Assembly (NCBI GenBank): GCA_934120045.1
Contig: CAKOTF010000003.1
Span: 62,001-126,000, forward strand
Length of the DNA stretch: 64,000 nt
Direction of reading: 5' to 3'
Source: an uncultured Clostridia bacterium
GTDB lineage: Bacteria; Bacillota; Clostridia; TANB77; CAG-508
Numbering within the stretch: position 1 is the first letter of the stretch; every line of letters starts with the position of its first letter. The notes under the pieces are model-generated. The model saw only the letters and a program-made list of their open reading frames with translations, was not told where the DNA came from and ran no database searches. Position numbers and translations under genes: made by a program. This document shows positions 41,368 to 50,997 of the stretch, piece by piece.

Positions 41368-42981
41368 ATGGCTAGTTGTTTGGGATTATATATTGAAGAT
41401 AATCTAATAAAATATGCAAAAGTTTCCAAAGAAAAAGACGAAACAAAAATAGATTCATATGGAATAAAATTTTATTCTAATATAAATGATGCAATAGAAC
41501 AAATTGTACAAGAAACCAATAGTACCAAAACACCAATTAATGTTAATTTAGTAAATGAAGATTATCAATACTTTAGTATGTTTGCTCAACTTAATAAAAA
41601 AGATTTAGATAAAGCTATACAAATGGAATTTGAGGCATATTGTACTGAAAAAGGATATAATGCCAAAAAATTTGAAACTAGATATATATGCTCTGATGAT
41701 GAAATTAATTTAGAGAGAATTAAAATAATAAACATAAGCGAAAATCTTGTAGATCTTGATAAAACAAAAAGTATGTTTAATGGCAAAAAGATAGGAATGA
41801 TACTTCCTGTGCCAATAGCTATAACAAATGTTTTGGAATTAAATGGTAAAGAAAATGTAATGATTGTAAATTTAGAAGGAAATACAACTATTACATCAGT
41901 TCATGGAAAGTACATAGAAGAAATTGAAACATTAGAATATGGAAGTAAACAAATATTACAAAATATAGAAATGAAAGAAAATTCATATGCAAAAGCATAT
42001 GATGCTTTACGTAATACTACAATATATACAAGTGAGTCATTAGAAAATTTTGATGAAAGTAGTAATGAACAAACTAAATATTTGGAAGATATATTACCTA
42101 CTATATATCCTATATTAGAAGAAATTCAGAAAAAAATAAGTGAAAGCATTGAAAAAACAGATAAAATTTATCTTACAGGTACATTAAGCAATATTAATAA
42201 TTTAGACTTATATTTTCAGGAATATTTGGGTGATACAAAATGTGAAATATTAAAACCAAATATTATTAATAACATAAAAGATACAAATATGAAAGAATAT
42301 ATAGAAGTTAATTCAGCAACAGCTTTAGCAATACAAGGACTTGGAAAAGGTATAAAAGGAATTAGCTTTAAACAAGAAATTTTAGAAATGGACCTTAAAG
42401 ATTTATTTAATGTAAAAAACTTTAAGATTTCAAAAAACAAAGATAAAGATTTCTTTAAATTAAATGGAAAAGCTACAAAGACAGAAGTATGGACAATAAG
42501 AGGTATTGTTTTTGTATTAATTTTTATTATCTTATATATTATTTTTTCAAAAATGTTAATAAATAGAATAGAAGAGAAAAAGGATGAGGTACAAAGTGTA
42601 ATATCTTCTATAAAAAGTGAAATATCAAAAATGGAAACAGATACTAAAAAATTAAATAGTAAAGCTACAGAGTATTCTACATTAATAGAACAATTAAATA
42701 CTGTTAATGGAAAAATAAGTGATGTGGCAGAAAGTAAATATTTAATTTCTAATTTACTGGCTCAAATAGCAATGTCTGTTGATAAAAATGTACAAGTAGT
42801 TTCAATTTCAAATCCATATGATAGACATATAATAATTGAAGCAAAATCAAAAAAATATCCAAATTTAGGATATTTTATAACAAAACTAAAAACAAATAGT
42901 ATATTATTAAATGTTGTATCAGGAGGAGGAATTAAACAAGATGATGAAATTACAGTAACGATAGAAGGTGAGTTACCATGA
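41368..42981 (+). CDS. Type IV pilus PilM-PilN fusion protein
   Basis: The 537-residue product joins two proteins that are separate in most bacteria. Residues 1-340 are an actin-like ATPase of the PilM type (MASCLGLYIEDNLIKYAKV; ATP-site loop VNLEGNTTITSV; IYLTGTLSNI). Residues 380-400 form a transmembrane helix and the remainder is a PilN-like periplasmic-side domain with a coiled coil (about 405-450). PilM and PilN form the assembly platform with PilO. The fusion removes the normal cytoplasmic PilN tail/PilM interface. First gene of the operon, behind AAGGAGG; it overlaps pilO by four bases. Confidence 0.8.
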   Translation: MASCLGLYIEDNLIKYAKVSKEKDETKIDSYGIKFYSNINDAIEQIVQETNSTKTPINVNLVNEDYQYFSMFAQLNKKDLDKAIQMEFEAYCTEKGYNAKKFETRYICSDDEINLERIKIINISENLVDLDKTKSMFNGKKIGMILPVPIAITNVLELNGKENVMIVNLEGNTTITSVHGKYIEEIETLEYGSKQILQNIEMKENSYAKAYDALRNTTIYTSESLENFDESSNEQTKYLEDILPTIYPILEEIQKKISESIEKTDKIYLTGTLSNINNLDLYFQEYLGDTKCEILKPNIINNIKDTNMKEYIEVNSATALAIQGLGKGIKGISFKQEILEMDLKDLFNVKNFKISKNKDKDFFKLNGKATKTEVWTIRGIVFVLIFIILYIIFSKMLINRIEEKKDEVQSVISSIKSEISKMETDTKKLNSKATEYSTLIEQLNTVNGKISDVAESKYLISNLLAQIAMSVDKNVQVVSISNPYDRHIIIEAKSKKYPNLGYFITKLKTNSILLNVVSGGGIKQDDEITVTIEGELP

Positions 42982-43679
42982 GAAAATTATTATTAGATTT
43001 ATTACTTATAATTTTAATAGTTGGAGCAGTATTTATAGTTGTAAAAGGAGTTAATACAAATGTAATAACAATTAGTAGTTTTGCAGATATAGTAGATGAA
43101 AATCAATCACTTGATGATACAATAGAAGAAGCAAATAATCAAAAAGACGGAAATTATAAAAAACAAAAAAATTCTTTAGATTCAGCCTATAAAACTCTTA
43201 TTTCTGAAAAAGAAAGTTATCAAGAATTATTAGATCTAGGAGTTGACAAAGATGGAGTACCACTAAGTAAAATTCAAGAGTATGAAATTGAAAAAATTTG
43301 GATTGCAGTAGGTGGATATGCTGAAAAAGAAGGAGTAGATTTAAAGTTTGATATATCTGTAAATAATACTACATCAAAAACATATGATTTGAACTTTACA
43401 GTAATAGGAATGTATAGTAGCATAGTTGAATTTATTCGTGATGTTCAAAGTGATAATACTTTAGTATTTAAAATAGAAAATTTTAAATTGGTATCAGCAG
43501 ATGAAGAAGATATGTTAAAAGCTACATTTGTATGTAAAGATATAAAAATAAATATTGAAGATGATACAACAAAAGATGAAAACAATAATGAAAATAATAA
43601 TACAAGTGGTACAACAAATAGCACTACAACTACAACAACAGAAAATACTAAAAATACAACAGAAACAACAAAAAAATAA
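42978..43679 (+). CDS. PilO-like type IV pilus assembly protein
   Basis: The 233-residue protein begins in an ATGA overlap with the PilM-PilN gene. It has one N-terminal helix (about 4-24), a coiled-coil stretch (about 45-85) and a ferredoxin-like domain typical of PilO (about 95-185: VIGMYSSIVEFIRDVQSDN). A Thr/Asn-rich C-terminal tail is not usual in Gram-negative PilO. The order PilM-PilN, PilO, PilP-like matches known pilus operons, so the name is by position and layout. Confidence 0.72.
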   Translation: MRKLLLDLLLIILIVGAVFIVVKGVNTNVITISSFADIVDENQSLDDTIEEANNQKDGNYKKQKNSLDSAYKTLISEKESYQELLDLGVDKDGVPLSKIQEYEIEKIWIAVGGYAEKEGVDLKFDISVNNTTSKTYDLNFTVIGMYSSIVEFIRDVQSDNTLVFKIENFKLVSADEEDMLKATFVCKDIKINIEDDTTKDENNNENNNTSGTTNSTTTTTTENTKNTTETTKK

Positions 43680-43699
43680 TTAATAGGAAGGTGTTGTAA

Positions 43700-44092
43700 A
43701 TGAAAATATTGAAAGAAATTATAATATCACTTCTTAGTTGTTTTTTAATATTACTTATATTAGGATTGGTTTTCTACAGATTTATTCCTAACAATAAAAT
43801 TGTGCCAGAAACAATAAAATATCAAGCAAGTCAAGAAGTACAATCAGAAATAAATTCGGAAGTAGATAGTAATTCTAATAAAATTATAAAAACATATGAA
43901 ATTACAGCAAGTGATTTGGAAAAATATCAAAAAAATAAGGACTATGATCCTGGAAAGAATAATCCATTTGCACCAATTACAGATGAAGAAGATAATTCAT
44001 CAACAGACAATAGTGGAAATACCAATACATCTCAATCAAATGGTAGTACTAATAATAGTGGGTCTTTATTTGAAAAACCAGGTTCAAAGTAA
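43700..44092 (+). CDS. PilP-like small membrane protein
   Basis: A 130-residue protein with one N-terminal helix (about 7-27), a polar Gln/Glu/Ser spacer and the motif YDPGKNNPFAPI near residue 94. The N-PF-x-P element resembles the RDPFxP motif of PilP lipoproteins, but no lipobox is present. The tail is Ser/Thr/Asn-rich and may be disordered. Position after PilO supports the guess. It starts six to seven bases behind GGAAGG. A homologous assembly role is possible; I would not call it PilP with certainty. Confidence 0.6.
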   Translation: MKILKEIIISLLSCFLILLILGLVFYRFIPNNKIVPETIKYQASQEVQSEINSEVDSNSNKIIKTYEITASDLEKYQKNKDYDPGKNNPFAPITDEEDNSSTDNSGNTNTSQSNGSTNNSGSLFEKPGSK

Positions 44093-44151
44093 AAAAAGTT
44101 ATTAAAATTTTAAAATATTATTTTTTGTATAACGAAAGGAGGGGTCTGATA

Positions 44152-44784
44152 GTGAAGAAAAAAAATGTCTCATTATTAAAAATAATAGGATTCATTCTAA
44201 TTATATTATTAGTAATTGGGATTATATATGGAGTTTCTAAAAAAATAAGTTCTGATTCTGAGAAAAAAGTAAAAATGGAAATATCAGCCAAAGAAGATGA
44301 GATAATTCAACATATAAGAGAGGCATTTAATGAAGCTAGAAATGAATTTATAATAAAAGAAGCAACAACAGAAGATTATAAGCCAAACTATTTAGAAAAT
44401 GGTAATGATGGAAATTTAAGTGGATATGCATGTGATTTGAAAAATATAGTAGTTTCAGCTTTAGGAAAAAATGTTATCGATGAATCAAAAATGAATTTAT
44501 CATCAATTTCATTAAAATCATATAGAAGAGATTTTGGAAAAAAAGTTGATGAATTAAATGATGGGTATCATGTATTCTTAAGTAATGGAGATGAAGAGTC
44601 AATAAAATTTATAACTATTATATATAAAGATTCTACATTTTGCCATGGTGTAGCTTATTATGATACGGAAAATAATATTGTTATTGATAATACAGACAAT
44701 AATTATCCAATACTTATAGCTCAAATAAGGTTAACAGATGATGATGTAAGTTATTATTTAGAACCTATAAAAAGTGTAAAATAA
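44152..44784 (+). CDS. Hypothetical pilus-operon membrane protein
   Basis: Start is GTG 44152, eight bases behind GAAAGGAGGGG; the track-length version starting at 44125 has no ribosome site. The 210-residue product has a single N-terminal helix (about 8-27) and an extracytoplasmic domain. Sequence landmarks are DEIIQHIREAFNEARNEF and SGYACDLKNIV, plus SFCHG-like TFCHGVAYYDT. No prepilin cleavage site (Gly before the hydrophobic run) is visible, so it is not a pilin. Its position between PilP-like and the major pilin suggests an assembly or retention role, unproven. Confidence 0.6.
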   Translation: MKKKNVSLLKIIGFILIILLVIGIIYGVSKKISSDSEKKVKMEISAKEDEIIQHIREAFNEARNEFIIKEATTEDYKPNYLENGNDGNLSGYACDLKNIVVSALGKNVIDESKMNLSSISLKSYRRDFGKKVDELNDGYHVFLSNGDEESIKFITIIYKDSTFCHGVAYYDTENNIVIDNTDNNYPILIAQIRLTDDDVSYYLEPIKSVK

Positions 44785-44808
44785 ATGAAAGAAAGAAGGA
44801 AGAAAATT

Positions 44809-45423
44809 ATGAAAAAAAATCAAAATGGTGTAACACTAATTGCATTAGCTGTTACAATTATAGTAATGTTAATATTAGCAGGAGCAACAATGTCAATGTT
44901 ATCAGGAGATAGTGGACTTATCACAAATGCAAGAAAAGCATCAGCATCAAATAAAGAAGCAGATGTTAAAGAAAAAATGGCTTCAGCATATAATGTTGTA
45001 AAAACAACAGTTGAATCTGAAAGAGCTTTAACTGGATCATATGATGCTGAAGGAGAACTTACAAAAACAAACCCACAAGTAAATTATATTGGATTAATAC
45101 AAGATGAATTAGGTGCAGCAAGTGTTGTTACAACAAGTACAACAAAAGCTGAAAAAGAAAGTAAAAATACAGGTGCAAAAGGAAAATATTATGTATATGT
45201 AGTACAAGTTGATGACAATAGTGCAGATTCTGAAGATCATAAGACTACAGCTATTTATATTGATTATTATGATGATACATTTACAGTAGATATAAAAACA
45301 AGTGATACAACAAAATATCCAAATAAGAAAAATCAATATCCAATGTTAAGAGGTATAATTAACTTTGATACAAATTATATTACATATCAAGCACCAGTAA
45401 CTCATATTGTTGCAAATGACTAA
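44809..45423 (+). CDS. Major type IV pilin-like protein
   Basis: Start ATG 44809 (MKKNQNG) behind AAGGAAG gives 204 residues with a short basic leader cut after Gly7, then VTLIALAVTIIVMLILAGATM, the class III-like prepilin helix. Glu5 is replaced by Ala. The globular part contains a Ser/Ala-rich helix continuation and strands (GKYYVYVVQVDD). It has no cysteines. This is the likely structural subunit: it is the fifth gene, followed by a stable hairpin that could raise its mRNA level relative to the downstream genes. Confidence 0.82.
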   Translation: MKKNQNGVTLIALAVTIIVMLILAGATMSMLSGDSGLITNARKASASNKEADVKEKMASAYNVVKTTVESERALTGSYDAEGELTKTNPQVNYIGLIQDELGAASVVTTSTTKAEKESKNTGAKGKYYVYVVQVDDNSADSEDHKTTAIYIDYYDDTFTVDIKTSDTTKYPNKKNQYPMLRGIINFDTNYITYQAPVTHIVAND

Positions 45424-45435
45424 TAATTAAACATC

Positions 45436-45460
45436 AGGCATATACTTCTAGTATATGCCT
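45436..45460 (+). other. Intercistronic hairpin after the major pilin
   Basis: Perfect 10-bp stem AGGCATATAC / GTATATGCCT with 5-nt loop, not followed by a T run. It could be an mRNA-stabilising or partial termination structure. Confidence 0.6.
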
Positions 45461-45482
45461 AAACTAATATAAAAGGAGAAAG

Positions 45483-46313
45483 TTGGTTAAAAAACTAACT
45501 AATAATAAAATGAATATATTTTTATATACAATAATTTTTATATGTGGCACATTATTTGGAAGTTTTTATACTTTAGCAGTATATAGAATTCCGAAAGGGA
45601 TAGATATTGTAAAAAAACATTCATATTGTCCAAATTGTAATCACAAATTAGGAATTTTAGATTTATTTCCAGTATTAAGTTATATATTTTTAGGTGGAAG
45701 GTGTAGATATTGCAAGCAGAAAATAAGAGCAAGATATTTGATTTTAGAAATTTTAAGTGGGGTTACATTTGTTATTTTTGCATATGTGTTAAAAATCGAT
45801 GCTTATAAATTTGAAATAAATAAAATAATTTTATTAGCTTTTATGGTTCTATATTTTACAGCAATTGTATTGATCTCTGCAATTGATAAAGAATATAGAA
45901 ATATAAATAAAAAGCTTCTTGCATATGCAGTGGTTATCTCTCTTTTGTATATGATATATCTATATATAATAGAAAGATCTAGTATTTATAGATATGCTAT
46001 ATATTTGGCTATATATATAGCTTTATTAGGAATAGATACATTTATACTAAGAAGATATGCTAAAAATAATTATTATATAGATTTACTATTATATTTCATG
46101 ATGATTATAATGTTTATGGAATATCCAATATCAATAATAACATTAATGCTATTTATAGTCTTAATATTAATTGATGTAATTATAAGAAAAATTAAACAAA
46201 AGAAGTGGCACGAATCAATAAAAATAGAAAAAATTCCATTTGGTTTTTATCTAGGAGCAAGTAATATAATTACAATATTATTTATGTGCTTTATAAATAT
46301 TTGTGTTATGTAG
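45483..46313 (+). CDS. pilD: Prepilin peptidase (PilD-like)
   Basis: The 276-residue polytopic membrane enzyme has the cytoplasmic zinc module CPNCNHKL...CRYCKQKI after the first helix, as in PilD, and eight or so hydrophobic segments. It removes prepilin leaders and methylates the new N-terminus. The first catalytic Asp is in ISAIDKEYRNI. The second, normally in GxGDVK, appears as YYIDLLLYF, so the GxGD context is lost although the Asp remains. The last GFYLGA fits the usual ending. Start is TTG 45483, four bases behind AAAGGAG. Confidence 0.82.
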   Translation: MVKKLTNNKMNIFLYTIIFICGTLFGSFYTLAVYRIPKGIDIVKKHSYCPNCNHKLGILDLFPVLSYIFLGGRCRYCKQKIRARYLILEILSGVTFVIFAYVLKIDAYKFEINKIILLAFMVLYFTAIVLISAIDKEYRNINKKLLAYAVVISLLYMIYLYIIERSSIYRYAIYLAIYIALLGIDTFILRRYAKNNYYIDLLLYFMMIIMFMEYPISIITLMLFIVLILIDVIIRKIKQKKWHESIKIEKIPFGFYLGASNIITILFMCFINICVM

Positions 46314-46327
46314 AAGTGGAGGAAACA

Positions 46328-46762
46328 ATGAAATCAGAAAAAGGTGTGTCATTAATAACATTAATTATATATTTAATAGCAATGAGTACTGTTGTAGCGA
46401 TAGTTGCAAGGGCATCAAATTATTTTTATAAAAATGTTATTAATAGAGAAAAAGACCTGTCAACTAATTCAGAGTTTGTTAAATTTACATCTTTTTTTAC
46501 AAAGGAAATTAATACAAATGATAATTCTATAAAGTCAATTGGAGAAGAAGAAACAGAAGCTGGTGAAATAATGAAATACATTATTTTCGAAAAAACCAAA
46601 AATCAATATGGTTTTATTAATAATGAAATATATTTAAATCAAACTAAAATTTGTTCTAATATAGATGACTGTGACTTTGAAGTCGAAGGTGGAATAGTAA
46701 CAGTAACATTAAAAATAAATGATACGATTTTTAAAAATAAGTATAAAATATTAACAAATTAG
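46328..46762 (+). CDS. Minor prepilin-like protein
   Basis: Start ATG 46328 behind GTGGAGG gives 144 residues: leader MKSEKG, then VSLITLIIYLIAMSTVVAIVA, matching the prepilin pattern with Thr at position 5. The residual part includes REKDLSTNSEFVKFTSFFTK and CSNIDDCDFE. Such proteins (PilV/PilW-like) prime pilus assembly or decorate the tip. The longer frame from 46286 overlaps the end of pilD and is rejected. Confidence 0.75.
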   Translation: MKSEKGVSLITLIIYLIAMSTVVAIVARASNYFYKNVINREKDLSTNSEFVKFTSFFTKEINTNDNSIKSIGEEETEAGEIMKYIIFEKTKNQYGFINNEIYLNQTKICSNIDDCDFEVEGGIVTVTLKINDTIFKNKYKILTN

Positions 46763-46782
46763 TAGAAAGGAATTTAAATAAA

Positions 46783-48420
46783 ATGGCATTTGGAAAACGT
46801 CAACTAATGGGAGTTGAATTAGTAAAAAGGGGAGTTGTTACAGAGGAAGATATACAAAGAGCTTTAGAGGAACAAAAAAATAATCCAGGAAGAAAATTAG
46901 GTGAAATAATAAGAGAGATGAATGTATGTGAACCACGTACACTTATACAAAATATAGGGGATATTTTAGGTGGAAAAGGAATATTGATATCTAAGGAATC
47001 TGTAAAAATAGATATACTTGACTATATTTCAATAGAAATGGCAAAAAGATATCATGTAGTACCATTTGATGTAGAGAATTCTAAAATAAAAGTATGTTTT
47101 TCAGATATAACAAATAAAAGAAATTATGAAGCAATAAGAATGTTAATGCTAAATAGAGGTTTAGTTATAGATCCATATGTTTCATTTATTGCAGAAATAG
47201 ACAATATTTTGAATAGTTTAGGTGGAAATTCTAGAGACAACATGGAAAAAATTGGACAAGAAGACAATATAACAGAATTAGTAGATTCAATAATTAAAAC
47301 AGGAATGAAAAAAAGAGCAAGTGATATTCATATTGAGCCTCAAAAAGACGAAATTAGGGTAAGATATAGAATTGATGGTGAATTATTTATAGCAACAATA
47401 ATTCCTATAGAAAAATTGTCTCAACTTGTAGGTAGATTAAAAGCAATTTCAAATATGCATCAAGAAAAGCAAGAATCACAAGATGGTAGAATTTTGTTAT
47501 ATGATGATTATAATATACGTGTTTCTTCACAAAGAAATGTTTATGGAGAAAAATTTGTATTAAGATTATTAAAAAAGAATAATTCTATACAGAGCATATT
47601 TGACTTAGGATATCCAGGAACACCAGAAGATTTAGATAAAACTATTAATAAAAGAAACAGTATTGCTGTAATTGCAGCTCCTACAGGTGAAGGAAAAACA
47701 ACATCATTATATAGTATGTTAGATTATTTAAATAAACCTAATATTAATGTTACAACAATAGAAGATCCTGTTGAAATTCGTATTCCAGGATTAAATCAAA
47801 TCGAAGTCGATGCGAAATCAACATTTTCAGATAATTTAAGAACAATATTAAGACAAGATCCTGATATTATATTGGTAGGAGAAATAAGAGATAAAGAAAC
47901 AGCAGAGATAGCAATGCAAGCTGGACAAACAGGACATTATGTATTGTCAACTATCCATACAATAGATGCAGTAGAGGTTATAACAAGATTAAGAAAAATA
48001 GGTATTTCAGATTATGATATTTCAAGTACATTGGCTACAGCAATTTCGCAAAGATTGGTAAGAAGAATTTGTCCTAATTGTAGAAAAGAAAGGGCTTTTA
48101 ATGAAAAAGAAAAGAAAATTATTAATTCAATAGGAGAAAAATATGGCATTAAATTTGATGTGGAAAATTCTAAAACATATGATGCAGTTGGATGTGCAAA
48201 GTGTAACCAATCTGGCTATGTTGGAAGAATAGGAGTATTTGAAATATTAAATTTAGATGAACCTATAAAAGAATTAATAATGAATGGAGCATCTAGTATA
48301 GATATAAGAAAAAATGCATTACAAAGAGAGTACAGGCCATTAGTTGTTGATGGAATAAAGAAAGTTGTTGCTGGAGTAACAACTTTAGAAGAATTAAATA
48401 GAAAATTAAGGGTATTTTAA
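46783..48420 (+). CDS. pilB: Type IV pilus extension ATPase PilB
   Basis: The 545-residue protein has an MshEN-type N-terminal domain (about 1-150) and a GspE/PilB ATPase: Walker A PTGEGKTTS, Asp box TTIEDPVE, Walker B IILVGEIRDKET, His box TIHT, and a zinc module CPNCRKE...CAKCNQSG. It drives pilin polymerisation in the cytoplasm. Start behind GAAAGG, 20 bases after the minor pilin gene. Confidence 0.94.
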   Translation: MAFGKRQLMGVELVKRGVVTEEDIQRALEEQKNNPGRKLGEIIREMNVCEPRTLIQNIGDILGGKGILISKESVKIDILDYISIEMAKRYHVVPFDVENSKIKVCFSDITNKRNYEAIRMLMLNRGLVIDPYVSFIAEIDNILNSLGGNSRDNMEKIGQEDNITELVDSIIKTGMKKRASDIHIEPQKDEIRVRYRIDGELFIATIIPIEKLSQLVGRLKAISNMHQEKQESQDGRILLYDDYNIRVSSQRNVYGEKFVLRLLKKNNSIQSIFDLGYPGTPEDLDKTINKRNSIAVIAAPTGEGKTTSLYSMLDYLNKPNINVTTIEDPVEIRIPGLNQIEVDAKSTFSDNLRTILRQDPDIILVGEIRDKETAEIAMQAGQTGHYVLSTIHTIDAVEVITRLRKIGISDYDISSTLATAISQRLVRRICPNCRKERAFNEKEKKIINSIGEKYGIKFDVENSKTYDAVGCAKCNQSGYVGRIGVFEILNLDEPIKELIMNGASSIDIRKNALQREYRPLVVDGIKKVVAGVTTLEELNRKLRVF

Positions 48421-48440
48421 TTAATTAGGGGGAAAATTTT

Positions 48441-49571
48441 ATGATAGATGTAGATAAAATAATAAGGGCTGCAATAAAAAAAGGTGCATCAGATATTCAC
48501 CTTGTAACAGGACAGTACCCAATATTTAGAATTTCAAAAGCTTTGGTTCAATATAATGATGTTACAGAATTGAAAGATGAAGAAATGTTTGAAATATCTG
48601 ATTTTATAATAAATGGAAATGTAGATAAAGCAAAAATTTATGAAGAAACAAGAAAACTTGATACATCATATGTATGTGATGGAGTACGTCTAAGAGTAAA
48701 TGCTTCATATGCTAACGAAATTCCTGTTTTCACAATGAGAATTATAAAAAATGAATTACCACCATTTGAATCACTAGGTGTTCCAGATGTAGTAAGAAGA
48801 ATGACATATCAACCACAAGGTTTGATATTAGTAACAGGTAAAACAAACTCTGGTAAATCAACAACATTAAGCGCATTAATAGCACATATAAACGAAACTC
48901 AAAATAAAAAGATATTAACACTAGAAAGCCCTATAGAATATATGCATACTTCAAAAAATTCATTAATAATCCAAAAAGAAGTTGGTAGTGGAAGAGATTG
49001 TTTAACATATCATGATGGTGTAAAAAATGCGTTAAGAGAAGACTGTGATGTCTTAGTAATAGGAGAGATTAGAGATAAAATTACAATGGAAGCAGCTATT
49101 GAAATGGCAGAATCAGGACATTTAGTAATAGGAACATTACATACAAAATCTTGTGCAGAAACAATTGACAGAATGATAAATTTCTACGAAGTAAGAGATC
49201 AAGCACAAATAAAATATTTATTATCATCATTATTAAAATTAGTAGTATCTCAAAGATTATTACAAGGAAAAGATGAAAAAATGGTATTAATTCCAGAAGT
49301 AATGGTGGTTGATAATATTGTATCAGGTGTTATTAGAAGAGACAAAATAAGTGTTTCTGAAATCGAAGATGCTATACAAAGTGGAAATGATAAAGGAAGT
49401 GTAAGTTTAATAGCATCACTTGCACAATTATTTATTGATGGAAAACTTACATTAGAACAAGCAAAAGGTCAAATAGAAGAAAAGAATATTGAAATATTAA
49501 ATAGAACAATTATGCAGTTAAGAATTAAAAGTGGAAAGAATAATCCTATGTATAATAATATTAATCATTAG
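48441..49571 (+). CDS. pilT: Pilus retraction ATPase PilT
   Basis: A 376-residue ATPase: Walker A TGKTNSGKSTT, LESPIEYMH, Walker B VLVIGEIRDKIT, His box GTLHTKS. It begins IDVDKIIRAAIKKGASDIHL as in PilT. AIRNLIRE-type C-terminal retraction motif is not evident. Its presence implies that pili can be retracted, for twitching or DNA uptake. Follows pilB by 20 bases, behind a GGGGG-rich ribosome site. Confidence 0.92.
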   Translation: MIDVDKIIRAAIKKGASDIHLVTGQYPIFRISKALVQYNDVTELKDEEMFEISDFIINGNVDKAKIYEETRKLDTSYVCDGVRLRVNASYANEIPVFTMRIIKNELPPFESLGVPDVVRRMTYQPQGLILVTGKTNSGKSTTLSALIAHINETQNKKILTLESPIEYMHTSKNSLIIQKEVGSGRDCLTYHDGVKNALREDCDVLVIGEIRDKITMEAAIEMAESGHLVIGTLHTKSCAETIDRMINFYEVRDQAQIKYLLSSLLKLVVSQRLLQGKDEKMVLIPEVMVVDNIVSGVIRRDKISVSEIEDAIQSGNDKGSVSLIASLAQLFIDGKLTLEQAKGQIEEKNIEILNRTIMQLRIKSGKNNPMYNNINH

Positions 49572-49588
49572 GAGGGAGGAAAAGCTAA

Positions 49589-50941
49589 ATGCCAGTATAT
49601 GTTTATAGAGGAATGACAGATAAAGGCTTAGTAATAAAGAATAAGGTTGAAGAAGAAAGTAAACAAAAATTGATAGCAAAACTTAGAGAAAATAATATAA
49701 CACCAATTGAAATTACTCAAGTTGGACTAGCATCTTTAAAGAAAACAAAGCCAAGAAGAAATATGATGGAAGCCAAAAAAATATTTAGAGAAGTAAATAT
49801 TGCCCAAGTAAGTACAAAAGCAGAAAATAATTCAAAATCAAAGCCTAAAACATTTGAAAAAGCTAGAATGTATTTTGAGTTAACAAAAAAGATAACAACT
49901 AGAGATATTGTAATTTTTTCTCAAGACTTATATTTACTAAAAAAAGCTAATTTCAATAATATACATGCTTTAGATACTATTATTAGTAGTACTGAAAATC
50001 CTTCTTTAAAAGGAATATTAGAAGATATTTTGGCAGGCTTAGAAGCTGGTGAATATATGTATACAACAATGGAATATTATTCAGATGTATTTCCATATAT
50101 ATATACAAATATGATAAAAGTAGGAGAATTATCAGGTTCTCTCGAGAATTCGCTAGAGCAAGCTGTAAGATATCTGGAAGAATCAACATCATTAACTAAA
50201 AAAATAAAAAAGATATTAATTCCAAATATATTACAATTTGTTGGAATACTAGTTATGCTTGTTGTTGGAACAATGGTTGCAGTACCACAAATAGAGAAAT
50301 TATTTGATGACATGGGATCAAATGCAAAATTACCGGCAATTACATTATGGTTTAAAAGTTTTCTTGATAAAGCATTTATATATTGGCCAATACCAACAGG
50401 TATTATAGCTGCAATTGTTGGAATTGTAATATTTTATATAAATACTCCAAGAGGAAGATATAATTTCCATTATTTTAAATATACAATGCCTATATTCGGA
50501 AATTTAATATTTTTATTAGATTTTTCTAGATTAGTTCAGGCATTAGAATTAAATATTTCTAATGGAATGAGAATTCAAGATGCATTAGATGTTAGTAAGA
50601 ATATTACAAATAATCAAGTAATGTTAGCAATTATAGAAACCTCAATGAATAATATGTTGACAGGTAATTCTTGGATTCAACCATTTGAAGATTCTGGATT
50701 ATGTTCAGCAATGCATACAGAAATGTTGAAAATAGGTATGCAAACAGATTTACCAGAAATGTTAAGAAAACTTAATGAATATATGACTATGGATATAAAA
50801 AATGCAATAGATAAGATTACAGCAATATTACCACAAGTAGTTTATTCAATAGTTGGAGCTGTATTGATATTCTTCGTTTGTGTAGTATTAGTACCAGTTG
50901 TTCAAGTTTATATGGGTGGATTTATGTTTGATACTATGTAA
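49589..50941 (+). CDS. pilC: Pilus inner membrane platform protein PilC
   Basis: The 450-residue protein starts MPVYVYRGMTDKG, the standard GspF/PilC N-terminus, and has two T2SSF domains, each with a VGELSG/IGMQT-type motif (MIKVGELSGSLENSL and MLKIGMQTDLPEML) and three membrane helices. A Lys-rich spacer of about 60 residues between the N-terminal domain and the first T2SSF domain is longer than usual. Last gene of the pilus operon, with a GGAGGGAGG ribosome site and a shared terminator behind it. Confidence 0.93.
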   Translation: MPVYVYRGMTDKGLVIKNKVEEESKQKLIAKLRENNITPIEITQVGLASLKKTKPRRNMMEAKKIFREVNIAQVSTKAENNSKSKPKTFEKARMYFELTKKITTRDIVIFSQDLYLLKKANFNNIHALDTIISSTENPSLKGILEDILAGLEAGEYMYTTMEYYSDVFPYIYTNMIKVGELSGSLENSLEQAVRYLEESTSLTKKIKKILIPNILQFVGILVMLVVGTMVAVPQIEKLFDDMGSNAKLPAITLWFKSFLDKAFIYWPIPTGIIAAIVGIVIFYINTPRGRYNFHYFKYTMPIFGNLIFLLDFSRLVQALELNISNGMRIQDALDVSKNITNNQVMLAIIETSMNNMLTGNSWIQPFEDSGLCSAMHTEMLKIGMQTDLPEMLRKLNEYMTMDIKNAIDKITAILPQVVYSIVGAVLIFFVCVVLVPVVQVYMGGFMFDTM

Positions 50942-50962
50942 TTAAAAATTATATATAATAAA

Positions 50963-50990
50963 AAAACTCGGAAATAAAATTCCGAGTTTT
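50963..50990. terminator. Bidirectional terminator between pilC and rpsI
   Basis: Perfect 10-bp stem AAAACTCGGA / TCCGAGTTTT with 8-nt loop, A and T runs on both sides. Confidence 0.85.
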
Positions 50991-50997
50991 GTATTTT

